From the NCBI RefSeq assembly GCF_016808335.1, contig NC_053142.1, positions 40,157,674 to 40,221,673 of the forward strand: 64,000 nucleotides of DNA, read 5' to 3'. Origin of the DNA: Panicum virgatum. Its lineage: Eukaryota; Streptophyta; Magnoliopsida; Poales; Poaceae. The notes beneath the pieces were generated by a model that was not told where the DNA came from, ran no database searches, and saw only the letters and a list, made by a program, of their open reading frames with translations. Within the stretch, counting starts at the first letter, position 1. The number at the start of each line of letters is the position of its first letter. The translations under genes and the position numbers were made by a program. Shown one piece after another: positions 25,130 through 35,539 of this stretch.

Positions 25130-26574
25130 TAAGGTGTTCATTTTAGTTTTTTTACTAATATCGATTTCTGATTGGATCAGGATAGATAATATAATCACCG
25201 AGCTGATAAGCTGCCAATTTGCCCAGCCTGTCCGATTCCGCCTGTCCGACTGCCTAACCGCAACTAAAAAGATTTCCCTGTTCAGTTTTTAGAAGGCATG
25301 TTACAATAGAAAAAAAGTTCGGTTCCTGATTAACTTAAATCTTGCATTTTGTAATAGTATATTTAGTTTATATGGGATATATACATTGCAATTGCTATGT
25401 ATCTCTTTTGTCAGATCGTTATTGTTCCATTCTCAATTACTATTCTTTAAAATAGAGAAAGAGTTGTTTAAATTTTCTATAGAATATGTATGTGTTCAAA
25501 TTCTTGTTATTCTTTCATATTAATTTAGCGGTACAGCCTGCTTTTTTTTAGAAAAAAATTATAGCCCAAATCGAAGAAATAGCCCAGCAAGCGAATCCTA
25601 AGCCCAGTTCCGGCTCCTACGCGGTCACGCCTGACCTCCCGTCCGGCCCGCGACCGACCCTGACGGTCGCGCCTGCCACCTGCCCGCCTCCCCGACGGCC
25701 GCACTGCTCCGCTTCCGCCCTCCGCCCGTCGCCGCCGCCCGCCCTCCCATACCCGGCTCACCCGACGGCCGCCGCCCTGCCGCCCCTTCGCGCAGCGCGC
25801 CGCGCGCCTGCGGCCTGCGGCTTTGCTGGCGCGTCTGCTCGCTCGGTCCGGCCTGCGCCTTGCTGCGGCCGCCCGTCACCTCCCGCCGTCGTCGCCCACT
25901 GCAGCCCTCTGCCCGTCGCCACTGGTTCGTACAATCGTACGGCTGCCCTTCCCCTCTGCTCCAATTGCAGTCAGCAGTAGTGATTAATTGGTTGTTGTTG
26001 TTGTGTGTTACCAGAAAGTTTTTTGGCTCTAAATTTTTTGGCTAGTGATTTGAATTTTTTTGCTAGCTAGGGTCCGCCACGCCGCGGCCCTAGCAGCTCA
26101 CGGCCCCCACCATCTGGCAGGTAGCCGGTGGCGGAGCAGCAGCGCCTTCTCCTTTGACGGGCGGCACGCCCACACGGCAACAAGGCCCGCTCCTTTCCTT
26201 CGGCACCTTCGCTCCCCCAGCGCCCGCCGCTCTCCACGCGGTCGGCCCGTGCGCCGCCCTCCACGCTCACCTGCCCAGCTGCAGCTCGAGTCCTGCTGGT
26301 GCGGCGGCACCCTCCCTTCCCTTCCCACGACTTCTCTGTACTTTCTCTCGGCCTCGGTCTTCCTTTCCTAGCGGCGACGACAGGGCGAGTTGCGCTGCCC
26401 GTTGTTCGTCGAGCGACGGGCGCTTCGCCGGCGACGAACATCCGACAGGGGTATGCCTGCCTAGTCCCCTCCCTTCCCATCCGGATCTGACCGTGATTTT
26501 AGCTACTAATTTCGACCTTTTTGCAACAGTTATTGGGTGTACATGTATAACTGGGTCCGCCCCTGATTACAGAG
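25130..26574. other. Upstream region of the cap methyltransferase gene
   Basis: AT-rich to 25560, then GC-rich (25600-26480) with overlapping frames on both strands that match no family I know. Part of 26060-26574 is likely promoter and 5' leader. A pyrimidine-AG boundary (ATTACAG) directly precedes the ATG, so a leader intron is possible. Confidence 0.45.
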
Positions 26575-28829
26575 ATGAACGTGGCAGCGCCACCACCCCC
26601 ACCACCACATCTTCGCCTATATGAATTCGCCAAGACCGCTCTCGTCAAAATTTTTGCCTTTCCTTATGCCACGGTCCGTTATATTGCTCCTCTCTTTCAT
26701 GGTTTTCAATTTGTTGCAAATCAGCGAGAAACTCTCGGCAGCAGAATCCTGAAACTAGTATTGCATTTTCTGGTTGCCAAATGTGTAAGGTCTGTGACTT
26801 GTATTGCGATGGTGGAGTTGATACGGACAAGTGGTGTGATGCCCAGGTTGGCCACTATATAGGAATCGGTACGCTGCCTCCACTAGCCTGAGCCCTCTAT
26901 GGTCTGTTGCTTTGACTGTCAATAAGTTAATTTGACCTTGACCATCATACCAATTTCTACAACAGATGCCTCTGCATCGGGTGTCAGCGATGCCCGTGAG
27001 CTATGGGAGAACAAGAGGAAACCTTTCACTGCTGAGTTCATTGAGTTGGATCCTTCTGATGTACACCCTCCCTCCATACTTTCCTAGTTCCTACACACAC
27101 AAATGCACTAGTGCTGGCAATTGGCATGAATCTTCAGTGCTGACAGTTAGTTTTTGTTACATTTGCATGGCAGGATGATTTCGAAGCTCAAGTGCAGGAA
27201 AAGGGCATCCAGGCAGATATTGTTTGTTGTATGCAGCACTTGCAGGCAAGTTGGCTGTTCTCTAGAGTTCTGGATCTGGAATATGTACTTGTGAGCTTTG
27301 CTAATCTTCATAATTTATCCTTTTCGAAAGATAGTTATGCTTTGAGAGTGAAGAACGGGCAAAGAAGCTTCTGAATAATGTATCATCACTTCTCAAACCT
27401 GGTGGCTACTTTTTCGGCATGACTCCTGATTCGTCAACGATATGGTACTGTCACTACGTGAATTTGTTCGTATATCCTAATTTCTTCTCTTTTTTGCTTT
27501 AAGCTATTATTCAAAATAAATTATCTTCTAAGCATGGGTGATCATCCACCAACCAAGCAAAATATGTATTGCTGGCATTTATGGCTTAGCTGCAAATAAA
27601 GCTTATTTTACCTTCTCTAGTACAAATTTAGTGTGCAATGTGCTTGAACAAACTCTGTTCTTTCTATTGCTAAGTTGATTGGTATTTTGTGTTCTGTAGG
27701 ACAAAATATCAAAAGAATGTTGAGGCTTCGCATAATAAAGGTCTGAAGGCTGTTCCAAATAGCATTCGCTCGGAGAATTATACCATTACCTTTGAAGTTG
27801 AGGAAGAAAAGTATGAGCTGTTATTGTTTCGTGAATGCTGAAAATTTTTATTACATTAACTTCCTGAGGGGATCCTTTGGTATATGGTGCAGGTTTCCCT
27901 TCTTTGGAAAGAAGTACCAACTAAAATTTGCAAGTGAAGCAGTATCTGAAAATCACTGCCTGGTTCACTTTCCCAGCCTTATGAGGTGATTCTTTTCTCA
28001 TTTATTTTCAACATTTTGCTCTATTGCTTCATTGTCATGAAATCATGATAACCTAAAACCTTTATAAATTCAAACAAATTGGGTGATAAGAGTTTTCACA
28101 ATGCTAGGTTGTGTTGAAACAGATTAGCAAGGGAAGCTGGACTTGAATACGTGGAGATCCAGAATTTAACCGAATTTTATGATGATAACAGGTAGGAATT
28201 TCCATGTCAAGACCTATGTCATTTTCATGGAATTATTATCTGCTGTATTTAAGCTAACTCATCATCTGCTGTCCAAAGAAATGTAACATTGTGACTACAA
28301 AAAAAAATGTGGATGCCCGAACTCTATTTAACTTTTGATTCTGACTGATCCAGAACACAATTTGCTCCAATGCTTGGTGGTTACAGTGCAAGCTTTTTGG
28401 ATGCTCGTGGAAAGCTTGTTACTCGTTCCTATGACATTTTAGGTAGTGTAGAAATTCATCATTTTGCTGCGTTGGATCATAAGGTCCCAGTTTACTCAAT
28501 GTTTCCACTTGGTTTCTGCAGGCTTGTATTCAACTTTTGTATTCCAGAAGCCTGACCCAGATGCAATACCACCTATTGTAACACCCGACTTGCATGATAC
28601 TGACAATGCTCAGGAAGAGGTCTGTTTCTTCTGCTTAGTAGCTAGCTGTAGGTTTTTCTTTTCTGTTTCATTGGAAAGTGTTGTTGGTCTCACACTTTGA
28701 TTGAAACACTAGGATTGGCTCCGGCGGCAGCAGGCAGCCGATGACGGGAGGTGTCCGCATGCGGATGTGCTTCCCTTGGATCATGAGAAAGGCATCCTGG
28801 GTCCTGGACCTGCAGATATGAGACTTTAG
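26575..28829 (+). CDS. mRNA cap guanine-N7 methyltransferase 2-type protein
   Basis: Eleven exons: 26575-26673, 26790-26868, 26966-27060, 27174-27245, 27335-27444, 27700-27810, 27893-27985, 28123-28191, 28354-28442, 28522-28619, 28713-28829. The frame is kept throughout, giving 343 residues. Intron 4 has a GC donor (27246). The Pro-rich N-terminus leads into RLYEFAKTALVKIFAFPYATV. The S-adenosylmethionine-binding region follows (CDLYCDGGVDTDKW, then GHYIGIDAS), then DIVCCMQHLQ, LKPGGYFFGMTPDSS, and a conserved tail ending GPGPADMRL. This matches the plant type 2 cap methyltransferases, predicted to N7-methylate the guanosine cap of nuclear transcripts. The glycine-rich loop departs from the canonical CGKGGD of type 1 enzymes, a known feature of type 2 that leaves activity less certain. 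The gene looks complete and intact. Confidence 0.93.
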
Positions 28830-29456
28830 CTGCTGGTAATTCAAATCCGGCTTGAACTAGGAGTAATGATGCTTTTATCGTTTTTTCCCTCCCACTTACG
28901 AAAATCTCTGGTGCTTCCACTAAGAGTTCACGAAAATATAAAACAACGTTACTGAGGGTAGCCAATCTTGGCAGAGACACGTTTTCTTTGTACGCTGGGT
29001 GTATTTTCCTACTCGTACGGTTAAGCTGGTGGACAAATACGGTTGAATTGTACCCAGACAGAAGTGTAGAGTGGCCGCAAGCTGACTTGAAACTAATCCA
29101 GTGCAAGCCCTCGTCCCCGCAGAGACAGCATATTCTGATTGCAAGAGGTTTATCAAGCGTAAGTTTATTACTAATGAGGCACAAGTGGAATCTATTCTTA
29201 CATCAAATTCTTTTGCTTCCATACTTTGTTGCCACTCTACACTTCTGTCTGGGTACAATTCAACCGTATTTGTCCACCAGCTTAACCGTACGAGTAGGAA
29301 AATACACCCAGCGTAGATAGGAAGTATTCTCGTGAGCTCTTTGTCACCGCGATCATCGATGATCTGGCACTGAATTTAATTGCTGCCTAGTCCATTTGTC
29401 GCGGGATATGGCGCGGCGCATCAACGCTATCACCGAGGCCAAATTAAACCTTTAAA
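28830..29456. other. 3' flank of the cap methyltransferase gene with a large hairpin
   Basis: The first bases are the likely 3' untranslated region. An 85-bp perfect inverted repeat (28991-29075 and 29231-29315, listed separately) lies about 160 bp after the stop. Beyond 29320 nothing else is recognised. Confidence 0.6.
28991..29315. repeat. 85-bp perfect inverted repeat with 155-bp spacer
   Basis: Arm 28991-29075 is the exact reverse complement of 29231-29315, read base by base. The spacer 29076-29230 is not self-complementary at this scale. A transcript across it would fold into a long perfect stem able to feed small-RNA processing. It could also be a MITE relic or a recent local inverted duplication. 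It carries no GT-rich or A-rich end typical of retro-insertions. Confidence 0.85.
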
Positions 29457-30128
29457 GGGCAGTCCCAATGGAAAGTTTCTAGTGCAGTTTCCAATGAAAA
29501 TAAATTTCATTTTAGACTCTACCGCTCCAATGGATAGTTTCTTATAGTAATTATAAGTACTAACATTTAATGAGAAGCACCATGTATTAAAAACTGAGCA
29601 TGATCAGTTGCGGCAAGCAATGAGAGCACACCGCACCTGTAACGCCTGCCTCGTGGACAGTCCGCCAAGCATCGCCCAGATATTTATCTGGATGGGCGTG
29701 GGATCAACCTGTCATTCCTCTCTTCCTCCTCTTTTCCTTCCAGAGCCGAGCAGAGCTCGTGCCCTCACCCCGACGGCGCCCCCTCCCCGTCGATCTCCCT
29801 CCTCCGGCCACCAAACCTCGATCCCTCGCGCGGGAACCTTCCTCGGCACCTCCTCCACCTTCCTAAACCTCTATATCGGCTTCTCCACGGCCGGAATCGC
29901 CCCACCCCCACCGGACACCATTGGAGGTGCTTGAAGCTTTATTCCACTGCCGATCCGCCTCTCCGGTCGTCCTCCGCTCGATCCGACTGCGGGAATGGGT
30001 TCGTGGTGAGTTCCTTGTGCTTCCCGGTCTTTTTCCCTTCCGTTGAGTGCCGCCAGCGTCGGTGAGCGGCCGCCGCCGCCGTCGCCGCGCTCGCTGCTGC
30101 CTGGTGTGCGGTGTCAAAGATTGGAGTC

Positions 30129-30499
30129 GCGGACGGTCCGCCCATGGGGGCCGGACAGTCCGCATGCCAAGTTAGGTTTTGTCTAGAGACGATGTTGTCT
30201 CTGGTAGTTTAGCAAAATTTACTGCGGACAGTCCGCTATAGGGCAGCGGACGGTCCGCCGTTGAGACTTGAAACTTGTCCAGAGACGATGTCTCTGGTGG
30301 GGTTCGCAGGATTTAACTGCGGACGGTCCGCCATTTGGGCGCGGACAGTCCGCAGTAGAGTTTAGGATGCTGTCCAGAGACGTTGCCGTCTCTGGTGGAT
30401 TGATCACGTTAACTGCGGACAGTCCGCCAAGGGGGGCCGGACAGACCGCAGGTAGAATTAGAAATTGTTCCAGAGACGTTGTCTCTGGAGGGTCGGTCG
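30129..30499. repeat. 95-bp tandem array of hairpin-rich units
   Basis: About four units begin at 30129, 30224, 30319 and 30415, a spacing of 95, 95 and 96 bp. Each unit holds one or two copies of the near-palindrome GCGGACRGTCCGC and a second short hairpin of the form CCAGAGAC-n-GTCTCTGG. The spacing and motif order are conserved while the spacers vary. The array abuts the inverted LTR fragment. Confidence 0.8.
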
Positions 30500-31010
30500 A
30501 TGTCGTGGGATTTCTAGGGTACCCACAGCCGGGTGGCGGAACGCACCCGCCTATTCCCAGAGAGGGAGTACTCGGGAAGGTACTAGGCGATTGACCTAAT
30601 CTAACTCTGAGTCAAGCACACAAGAACACACGATCTAGAGTGGTTCGGGCCGCCGGAGCGTAATACCCTACATCCACTGTGAGAGGTATTGATTTTGGTT
30701 GTGTATGAACCTATCCTCTGACGGGTCTTGGCTTTCACCCAGCCTGAGTCTTTCTTCTAGCGGGCGCCCCCCTTTTATAGACCAAGGGGTGCGGATACAT
30801 AGGACGTTGGGCCCCGACAAGTGGGCCCAACGTGACTGTGCAGCATACTGCGCAGAGTATTTAAATGGCTACAGTGGTTACGAATCTTTCTTCCGATACG
30901 CTTCCATGGCGCTGCTCACCATCTGACGAAGGGTGGGCTTCTCTTGTCCCGTCAGCAAGGTGCCCGTTGGGGAACGTAGCTTGCGGCGTGACTCATTTAT
31001 TTCATATGCA
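30500..31010 (-). mobile_element. LTR fragment, inverted relative to the solo LTR
   Basis: Read on the minus strand, this matches the 3' half of the solo LTR at 32384-33414. Shared blocks are CACAGCCGGGTGGCGGAA near the end (30520-30540), GAGTGGTTCGGGCCGCCGG with TAATACCCTAC (30640-30675), and a TATA region followed by GTTGGGCCCCGAC (30770-30830). Identity drops beyond about 30850. The terminus TGTCG is present at 30500. No matching second end was found. Confidence 0.6.
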
Positions 31011-31059
31011 TACGTGTAGCATCCGCAACTGAGGGCGCCGTCTTTGAGGTGATCGCGGC

Positions 31060-32383
31060 ACCGCAGGAGCAGCCGACGCAAGCCCAGGAGGAGAGGTGTG
31101 AGCACCCGGCCCAAGGCCCGGTTGATCCTAGTGTTGAGCAACAGGCGCAAGGCAAGTCCCGGTGCACATCCTATTAATTTAAATTATGACACCTATACAT
31201 ATGTATTTATTACTTATGCATTACGTATAGGAGTTGTTTGAAACCCTAGTTACATGAACCCTAGGTGTCCTTGAGTTGTACTAGTATGTATAGGACGTTA
31301 GCAATGCTATGCTAGATAGGGTTCGGTAGAAGACGAGTAATTCTTGGTTACTCGTGGGATGTAGGATAGTTTTATTTTTCCAGATATGAGTTACTAATTT
31401 TTGGTTGGAAGTCTTGAAATGAAAGAAAGGTTAGAACTTGAGACCGGACGGGAGAAGTGTAGTTCCGCCTGAGTCGGTTAAGGACCGAGCCGTTGTTGGC
31501 CCTGCTGATCATGTTTGAACTGTAATAACCGCATATCGGGAGTATGAGATAGTCGAAACCGGTAAGCTGAGTACTGCTTTGCTTCGAAAGTACAGGACCC
31601 CGCACCCAACTCCTGGGGCGAGTCGAGTAGTCGCGGAGAATTGTGATGCATATGTTTACTTTTGGTGGTCTCACGTTGAGCTCGGCTGACCATATGTCGT
31701 TGGGCTGGTTCCTGTAGTTCGAGGCGGGGAGGGGAAAGGTTGGTGCGTGGGGTCCGACGGGACTTTTGCGTGCCGTGTTGGTTAGGTCCACCTTGCAAGG
31801 TTAAATCGAATCGATTCGCCGTCAGTCGCTCTCGGATATGAGCACCTTGGTCACTGCGTCGCAGCGTAGTGTGTATTGGAGAAAAATGGTTATACTCATA
31901 TTAATGAACTTATGAAATATCATTTATTGCTACATTATGTTTGCTTTAGATTTAGTTATGCAAATATTAGACTATGTTAATTTATATAGAACTTGGGCTA
32001 AAATAAGGAAAGTGAGGAATAACTTTAGTCGCTGTTTTCTGCAAAATAACCACCAGCCCAAAGCCTTGCATGTCTAGATATGTGGGCTAAGTTATACCCA
32101 CTGGTCGGGTAAGCCTTGCTGAGTATTAGTATACTCAGGGTTTGTTGCCACAATTATTTCAGGGCACGCATACGTAGACTTCTGTCCCTGCTGCGCCAAG
32201 TTCATCCGCCGGGATGCTGATGGATGGGAAGTTGTGGAGCTAGACGTTTAGTTAGGGATCTCCCTAGGGCACACTTTTGTTAGTAGTAGGCCCCCTTTCC
32301 TCTAGTTGAACCCGGATTTCAGTAATACAAAGTTTGTAAATTAGATATTTATTCACACTTGGTTTGTAAAACTTAAAGTAAAA
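31060..32383 (+). mobile_element. Long-LTR-type repeat, left part (interrupted by solo LTR)
   Basis: This segment resumes after the solo LTR (33420 to about 33545), where the CTTCGCGTGGGAC text continues. It carries a GCTGAGTATTAGTATACTCAG hairpin at about 32128-32152, followed by an AG acceptor-like site and a short open tail. The same layout is seen at 37790-37872. This resembles the internal text of long Ty3/gypsy LTRs of grasses. The family assignment is an inference from layout. Confidence 0.45.
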
Positions 32384-33414
32384 TGTCGGTACCCTGTAAC
32401 AGGGATACTCACTCTTACCGCGGCAAGACAGGACCCGCGTAGTTATCCGTAACTGCGCGCAGAGGACGGAGTAGTCAGGCCCCACGGGTCAGGCTCTTTC
32501 CTCACCAGGCCAATGGCCCCGGACCCGTTCCCCGCCTGGGATGGGTCCGGAGACGCCACATATCCCTAAGGAAGGAAAGCTCCGAGCTGACAGCCGAGGC
32601 CGCGGACCCCCATAGGGGTCCGGGACCTCCTACGCCCATCCGGACCTCCCTTACTGCGTGCGGGTCCCGGAGGCACGGGCGCGGGCTCGTGCGCGAGTCT
32701 TCCGCTGGAAGACTCGCCCGCCCACTGCAATTAATGCGGATGGTTGAGGCGTGCTCTGTCGTCGCAGCACGCGGGACAGCCTTTGCCAGACCTCACTCTG
32801 CACCGCGTATTACCAAGGTACACAGTGTAGCCGCATGTGCTGCACCCGCTCAAAGCTCGCCTGCCGTATTAATTGGATACGACGGTACGACACTTTTCCA
32901 TCATGTCGCCTACGCCGCAAGCTACGCGGCCCGTTCAGCTACGTGGCGGGCAACGCCGCTGGCTATACCTGGCGCCGTTCCGACAAGACAGCGCCTGGAC
33001 ACGCTGAACGGGGAACTCCAGGAGCAGACAATGGGATCCAGGAGAGAGATCTCCTTCGCCTGCGACGCTATAATTATGAACAGTACCTTATCTTGTACTA
33101 CATCGTTGGGTCCACCTGTCGGGGTCCCAACAGCCATGTACGCGTCCCCTTGAGATATAAAAGGGAGACGCTCGCTGTACACAACAGGCTCTCCAGACAC
33201 ACACAAGCTCTTGCGGACTCTCTCGAGGCAAGGCAATACAACACACAGTGGACGTAGGGTATTACGCTCCGGCGGCCCGAACCACTCTAATCCCGCTGTG
33301 TTCATCGTGTTCTTGAGCGAGATCGAACTAGGACTAGCTAACTCCCGAGTACACACCCTCTGGGCTTAGGCGGGTGCCTTCCGCCACCCGGCTGTGGTTT
33401 GCAGCACCACGACA
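32384..33414 (+). mobile_element. Solo LTR with perfect 5-bp target duplication
   Basis: The 1031-bp sequence begins TGTCGGTACCCTG and ends CCACGACA, with TG...CA termini. It is flanked by TAAAA on both sides (32379-32383 and 33415-33419). A TATAAAAGGG promoter motif lies at about 33156. No internal retrotransposon sequence adjoins it, so it is a product of LTR-LTR recombination. Confidence 0.88.
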
Positions 33415-34294
33415 TAAAATATTATGTATATTTGTTGTATTTTCAAATATGTGTCGTGTTTGTACCATCTGCGCCCACCTTCGCGTGGGACTATCGGTGA
33501 TGTTTCGATCGGGACGTGGGTTGAGAAAGGATCGCCAAATTAAGCCGTTAAGCTAATGAGCCCGATGTGTTCAAATGACAGCCATTACGCTTAATTAGAA
33601 TTTTAATTTGGCGGTTCTGTGACAGCACCCTCCTCTTTCTCACTTGTTCTCTCTCCTCGTCCTCACCCACCTTGCCAAGAACAGAAAGAAAAATCCTCTT
33701 CTTGCTCTCCCAAATCCCACATTCAAATCTAGAAATCAGGTTATGCATGTCACACCACCGCATTCTCCATTGCAAGAGCTTTCCATTCTCCTACAGAACT
33801 ATCGCTGGTGTGGAGTATCGGAGGAGATCGAAGAAGATTGACCTTCATGGCAGCCTCAGCAGTTTCCGCTAGCCTGCAGCAGCGACCCGCGCCGGAGCAT
33901 CAGCGAGCGTCGGAGCAGCAAGCGAGCCGCGCTGGAAGCAAAAGCGCGCGGCAGCAGCAAGCGCCGGAGCAGCGAGCCGCGATGGAGCAGCAAGCGTGCG
34001 GCAATCGCGAATGCCAATGCAGCCGCACGGGGGAGCGAGGCCGCGACGACGCACAGGATCCACATAGAAGATGGAAACGAGTAGAGTCTTCCCAACGCTA
34101 TTTTGCTGGTTTCTTCTCGTCTTGATCCGAGCGAAGACGCCGTGTCGTAGAGAAGAAACCGTTTCTTTGTTTTTCAATCTCTCTCCGTATTAACTATAGT
34201 GCCACGTCAGCAATTTGCTTAGATGTCACTGTAATTAAGATAGATAGAAACTACCATCAATGTCCCCATCAATGTCCCATTGGGACTGCCCTAA

Positions 34295-35014
34295 GAACTC
34301 CGGTCTCAACGGCTAATCCATAAACTATTGCATCCACTGTAATCAAACTTTGAATTGCAAAACTAGTAAACTACAGTTTCTCTTCTAAAGCTACTTTTTT
34401 AAAGAAGGAAGCCTTATTAAACATAAAGTCTTGTACACAGCCAATATAATCCTCTGTATAAAAGATACAGAACACAAAACTAATTTTTTAAGTCTTATAC
34501 ACACAGAAAAGATACAGGGAAAAGAGACTCTCTATTTCTATCCCAATTGTTTGGAATAGAGATTCTGATAGAAAAATATTCTCCAAGAGCTTTTAAGTGG
34601 TTACCCAAATATAAACATCATCTATTTCGGATTTTTCGCTAGCCAAAGATAGAAGGCGAAAATGGCTCTCTAGAGTGTAAACACGATATAGAAACACTGT
34701 TGGAGAGTGAACATGTATAGAAAACGATTTTTATGTAGATGACTCTCCAAATGATAATTTAGAGATTGAAATTTGGAAAGACTCTTGGAGATGCTCTTAA
34801 TAATCTTTCATAGAGGTAAGACGCATCTTTCTAATACTAGCGTTGCAACTATAAAGAAGCGCTAGTTGCATCTCTATTTACGTGCACGCCATGTGCATCA
34901 CATGGGGAGGATAGCGACCGTATAGTTCGTTGACTTCATCCCATATGTGATACCTACAAATTAAGATGCTGTTCCGCTACGGGTTCCCCAAACCCACCAT
35001 CTGCGAAGCCGCCA
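34295..35014. other. AT-rich intergenic with a Tourist-like remnant
   Basis: The right part (about 34579-34797) ends CTCTTGGAGATGCTC followed by TTA. It has a degraded matching left end (TTCTCCAAGAGC), consistent with a GAGCATCTCC-ended Tourist-like element. No gene is seen before 35015. Confidence 0.5.
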
Positions 35015-35537
35015 ATGGCGGCCATGTCTTCCTCTACGCAAACCTCTCCTCCCTTGCAGGCCGAGCAAGACGCCTGCGCGGAAGCGGAAACCAGCAACCC
35101 CGAACTCTACCGGCATTTCGCCAACCTGGTCTCCTCCTTGCCGAGCTCACAAGGCTTGTCCAACAGCCAATTCTACCGCCACGACCACGGTTGGCACTGC
35201 AGCATGGTGCCCATGGTCGGCGCCATGGTCGCCGACGCGTGCTTCACCGCGCGGCCATCGGACATCGTCGTCGCCACCCTGCCCAAGTCCGGCACCACGT
35301 GGATCAAGTCGCTCTTGTACGCCACCGTGCACCGGAGGGAGCACCACCCCGGCGCCGACGCCGCCGGCCACCCTCTAACCTCACTCGGCCCCCACGGGTG
35401 CATCAGGTTCTTCGAGTACCAGCTCTACACGAGGGAAAGGTCCCGGACCTCGGCAAGCTCCCGGACCCAAGGCTCTTCGCGACGCACCTCCCGTTCGCGT
35501 CGCTGCCGAGGACGATCGCCGCGTCGGGGAGCAGAGG
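35015..35537 (+). pseudogene. Cytosolic sulfotransferase pseudogene (truncated, frameshifted)
   Basis: The plus strand shows the N-terminal half of a plant cytosolic sulfotransferase: LYRHFANLVSSLP, a WHCSMVPMVGAM segment, then DIVVATLPKSGTTWIKSLLYA, which includes the PAPS-binding P-loop. At about 35439 the frame breaks: the family pattern (KVPDLGKLPDPRLFATHLPF) continues in another frame, so a one-base change is present. Homology stops after AASGSR near 35537, where unrelated repeat sequence begins. The 3'-phosphate-binding and dimerisation parts are missing. No intron is needed to explain it. It cannot encode a full enzyme. Confidence 0.82.
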
Positions 35538-35539
35538 TT

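Larger units (their letters stand above)
29457..34294. mobile_element. Large composite bounded by AGGGCAGTCCCAATGG inverted ends
   Basis: The left end (AGGGCAGTCCCAATGG at 29457) and right end (CCATTGGGACTGCCCT, ending 34293/34294) are 16-bp perfect inverted repeats. Just inside both ends are related AT-rich segments with GTTTCTA-type strings. Inside lie GC-rich stretches (29690-30000, 33600-34140), a 95-bp tandem array, an inverted LTR fragment and a solo LTR within a further LTR-type repeat. No clear target duplication was found, so the ends may belong to a DNA transposon that was itself the target of later insertions. Confidence 0.55.

Noticed and set aside
30125..30500. A CRISPR-like array
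   Set aside because: Repeat units are about 95 bp with internal palindromes and variable spacing, in a plant repeat nest. There are no cas genes and no short unique spacers.
33808..34177. Ala/Gln-rich open frames near the right end of the composite element
   Set aside because: Low-complexity GCAGCG-type repeats produce frames on both strands. No motif is present.
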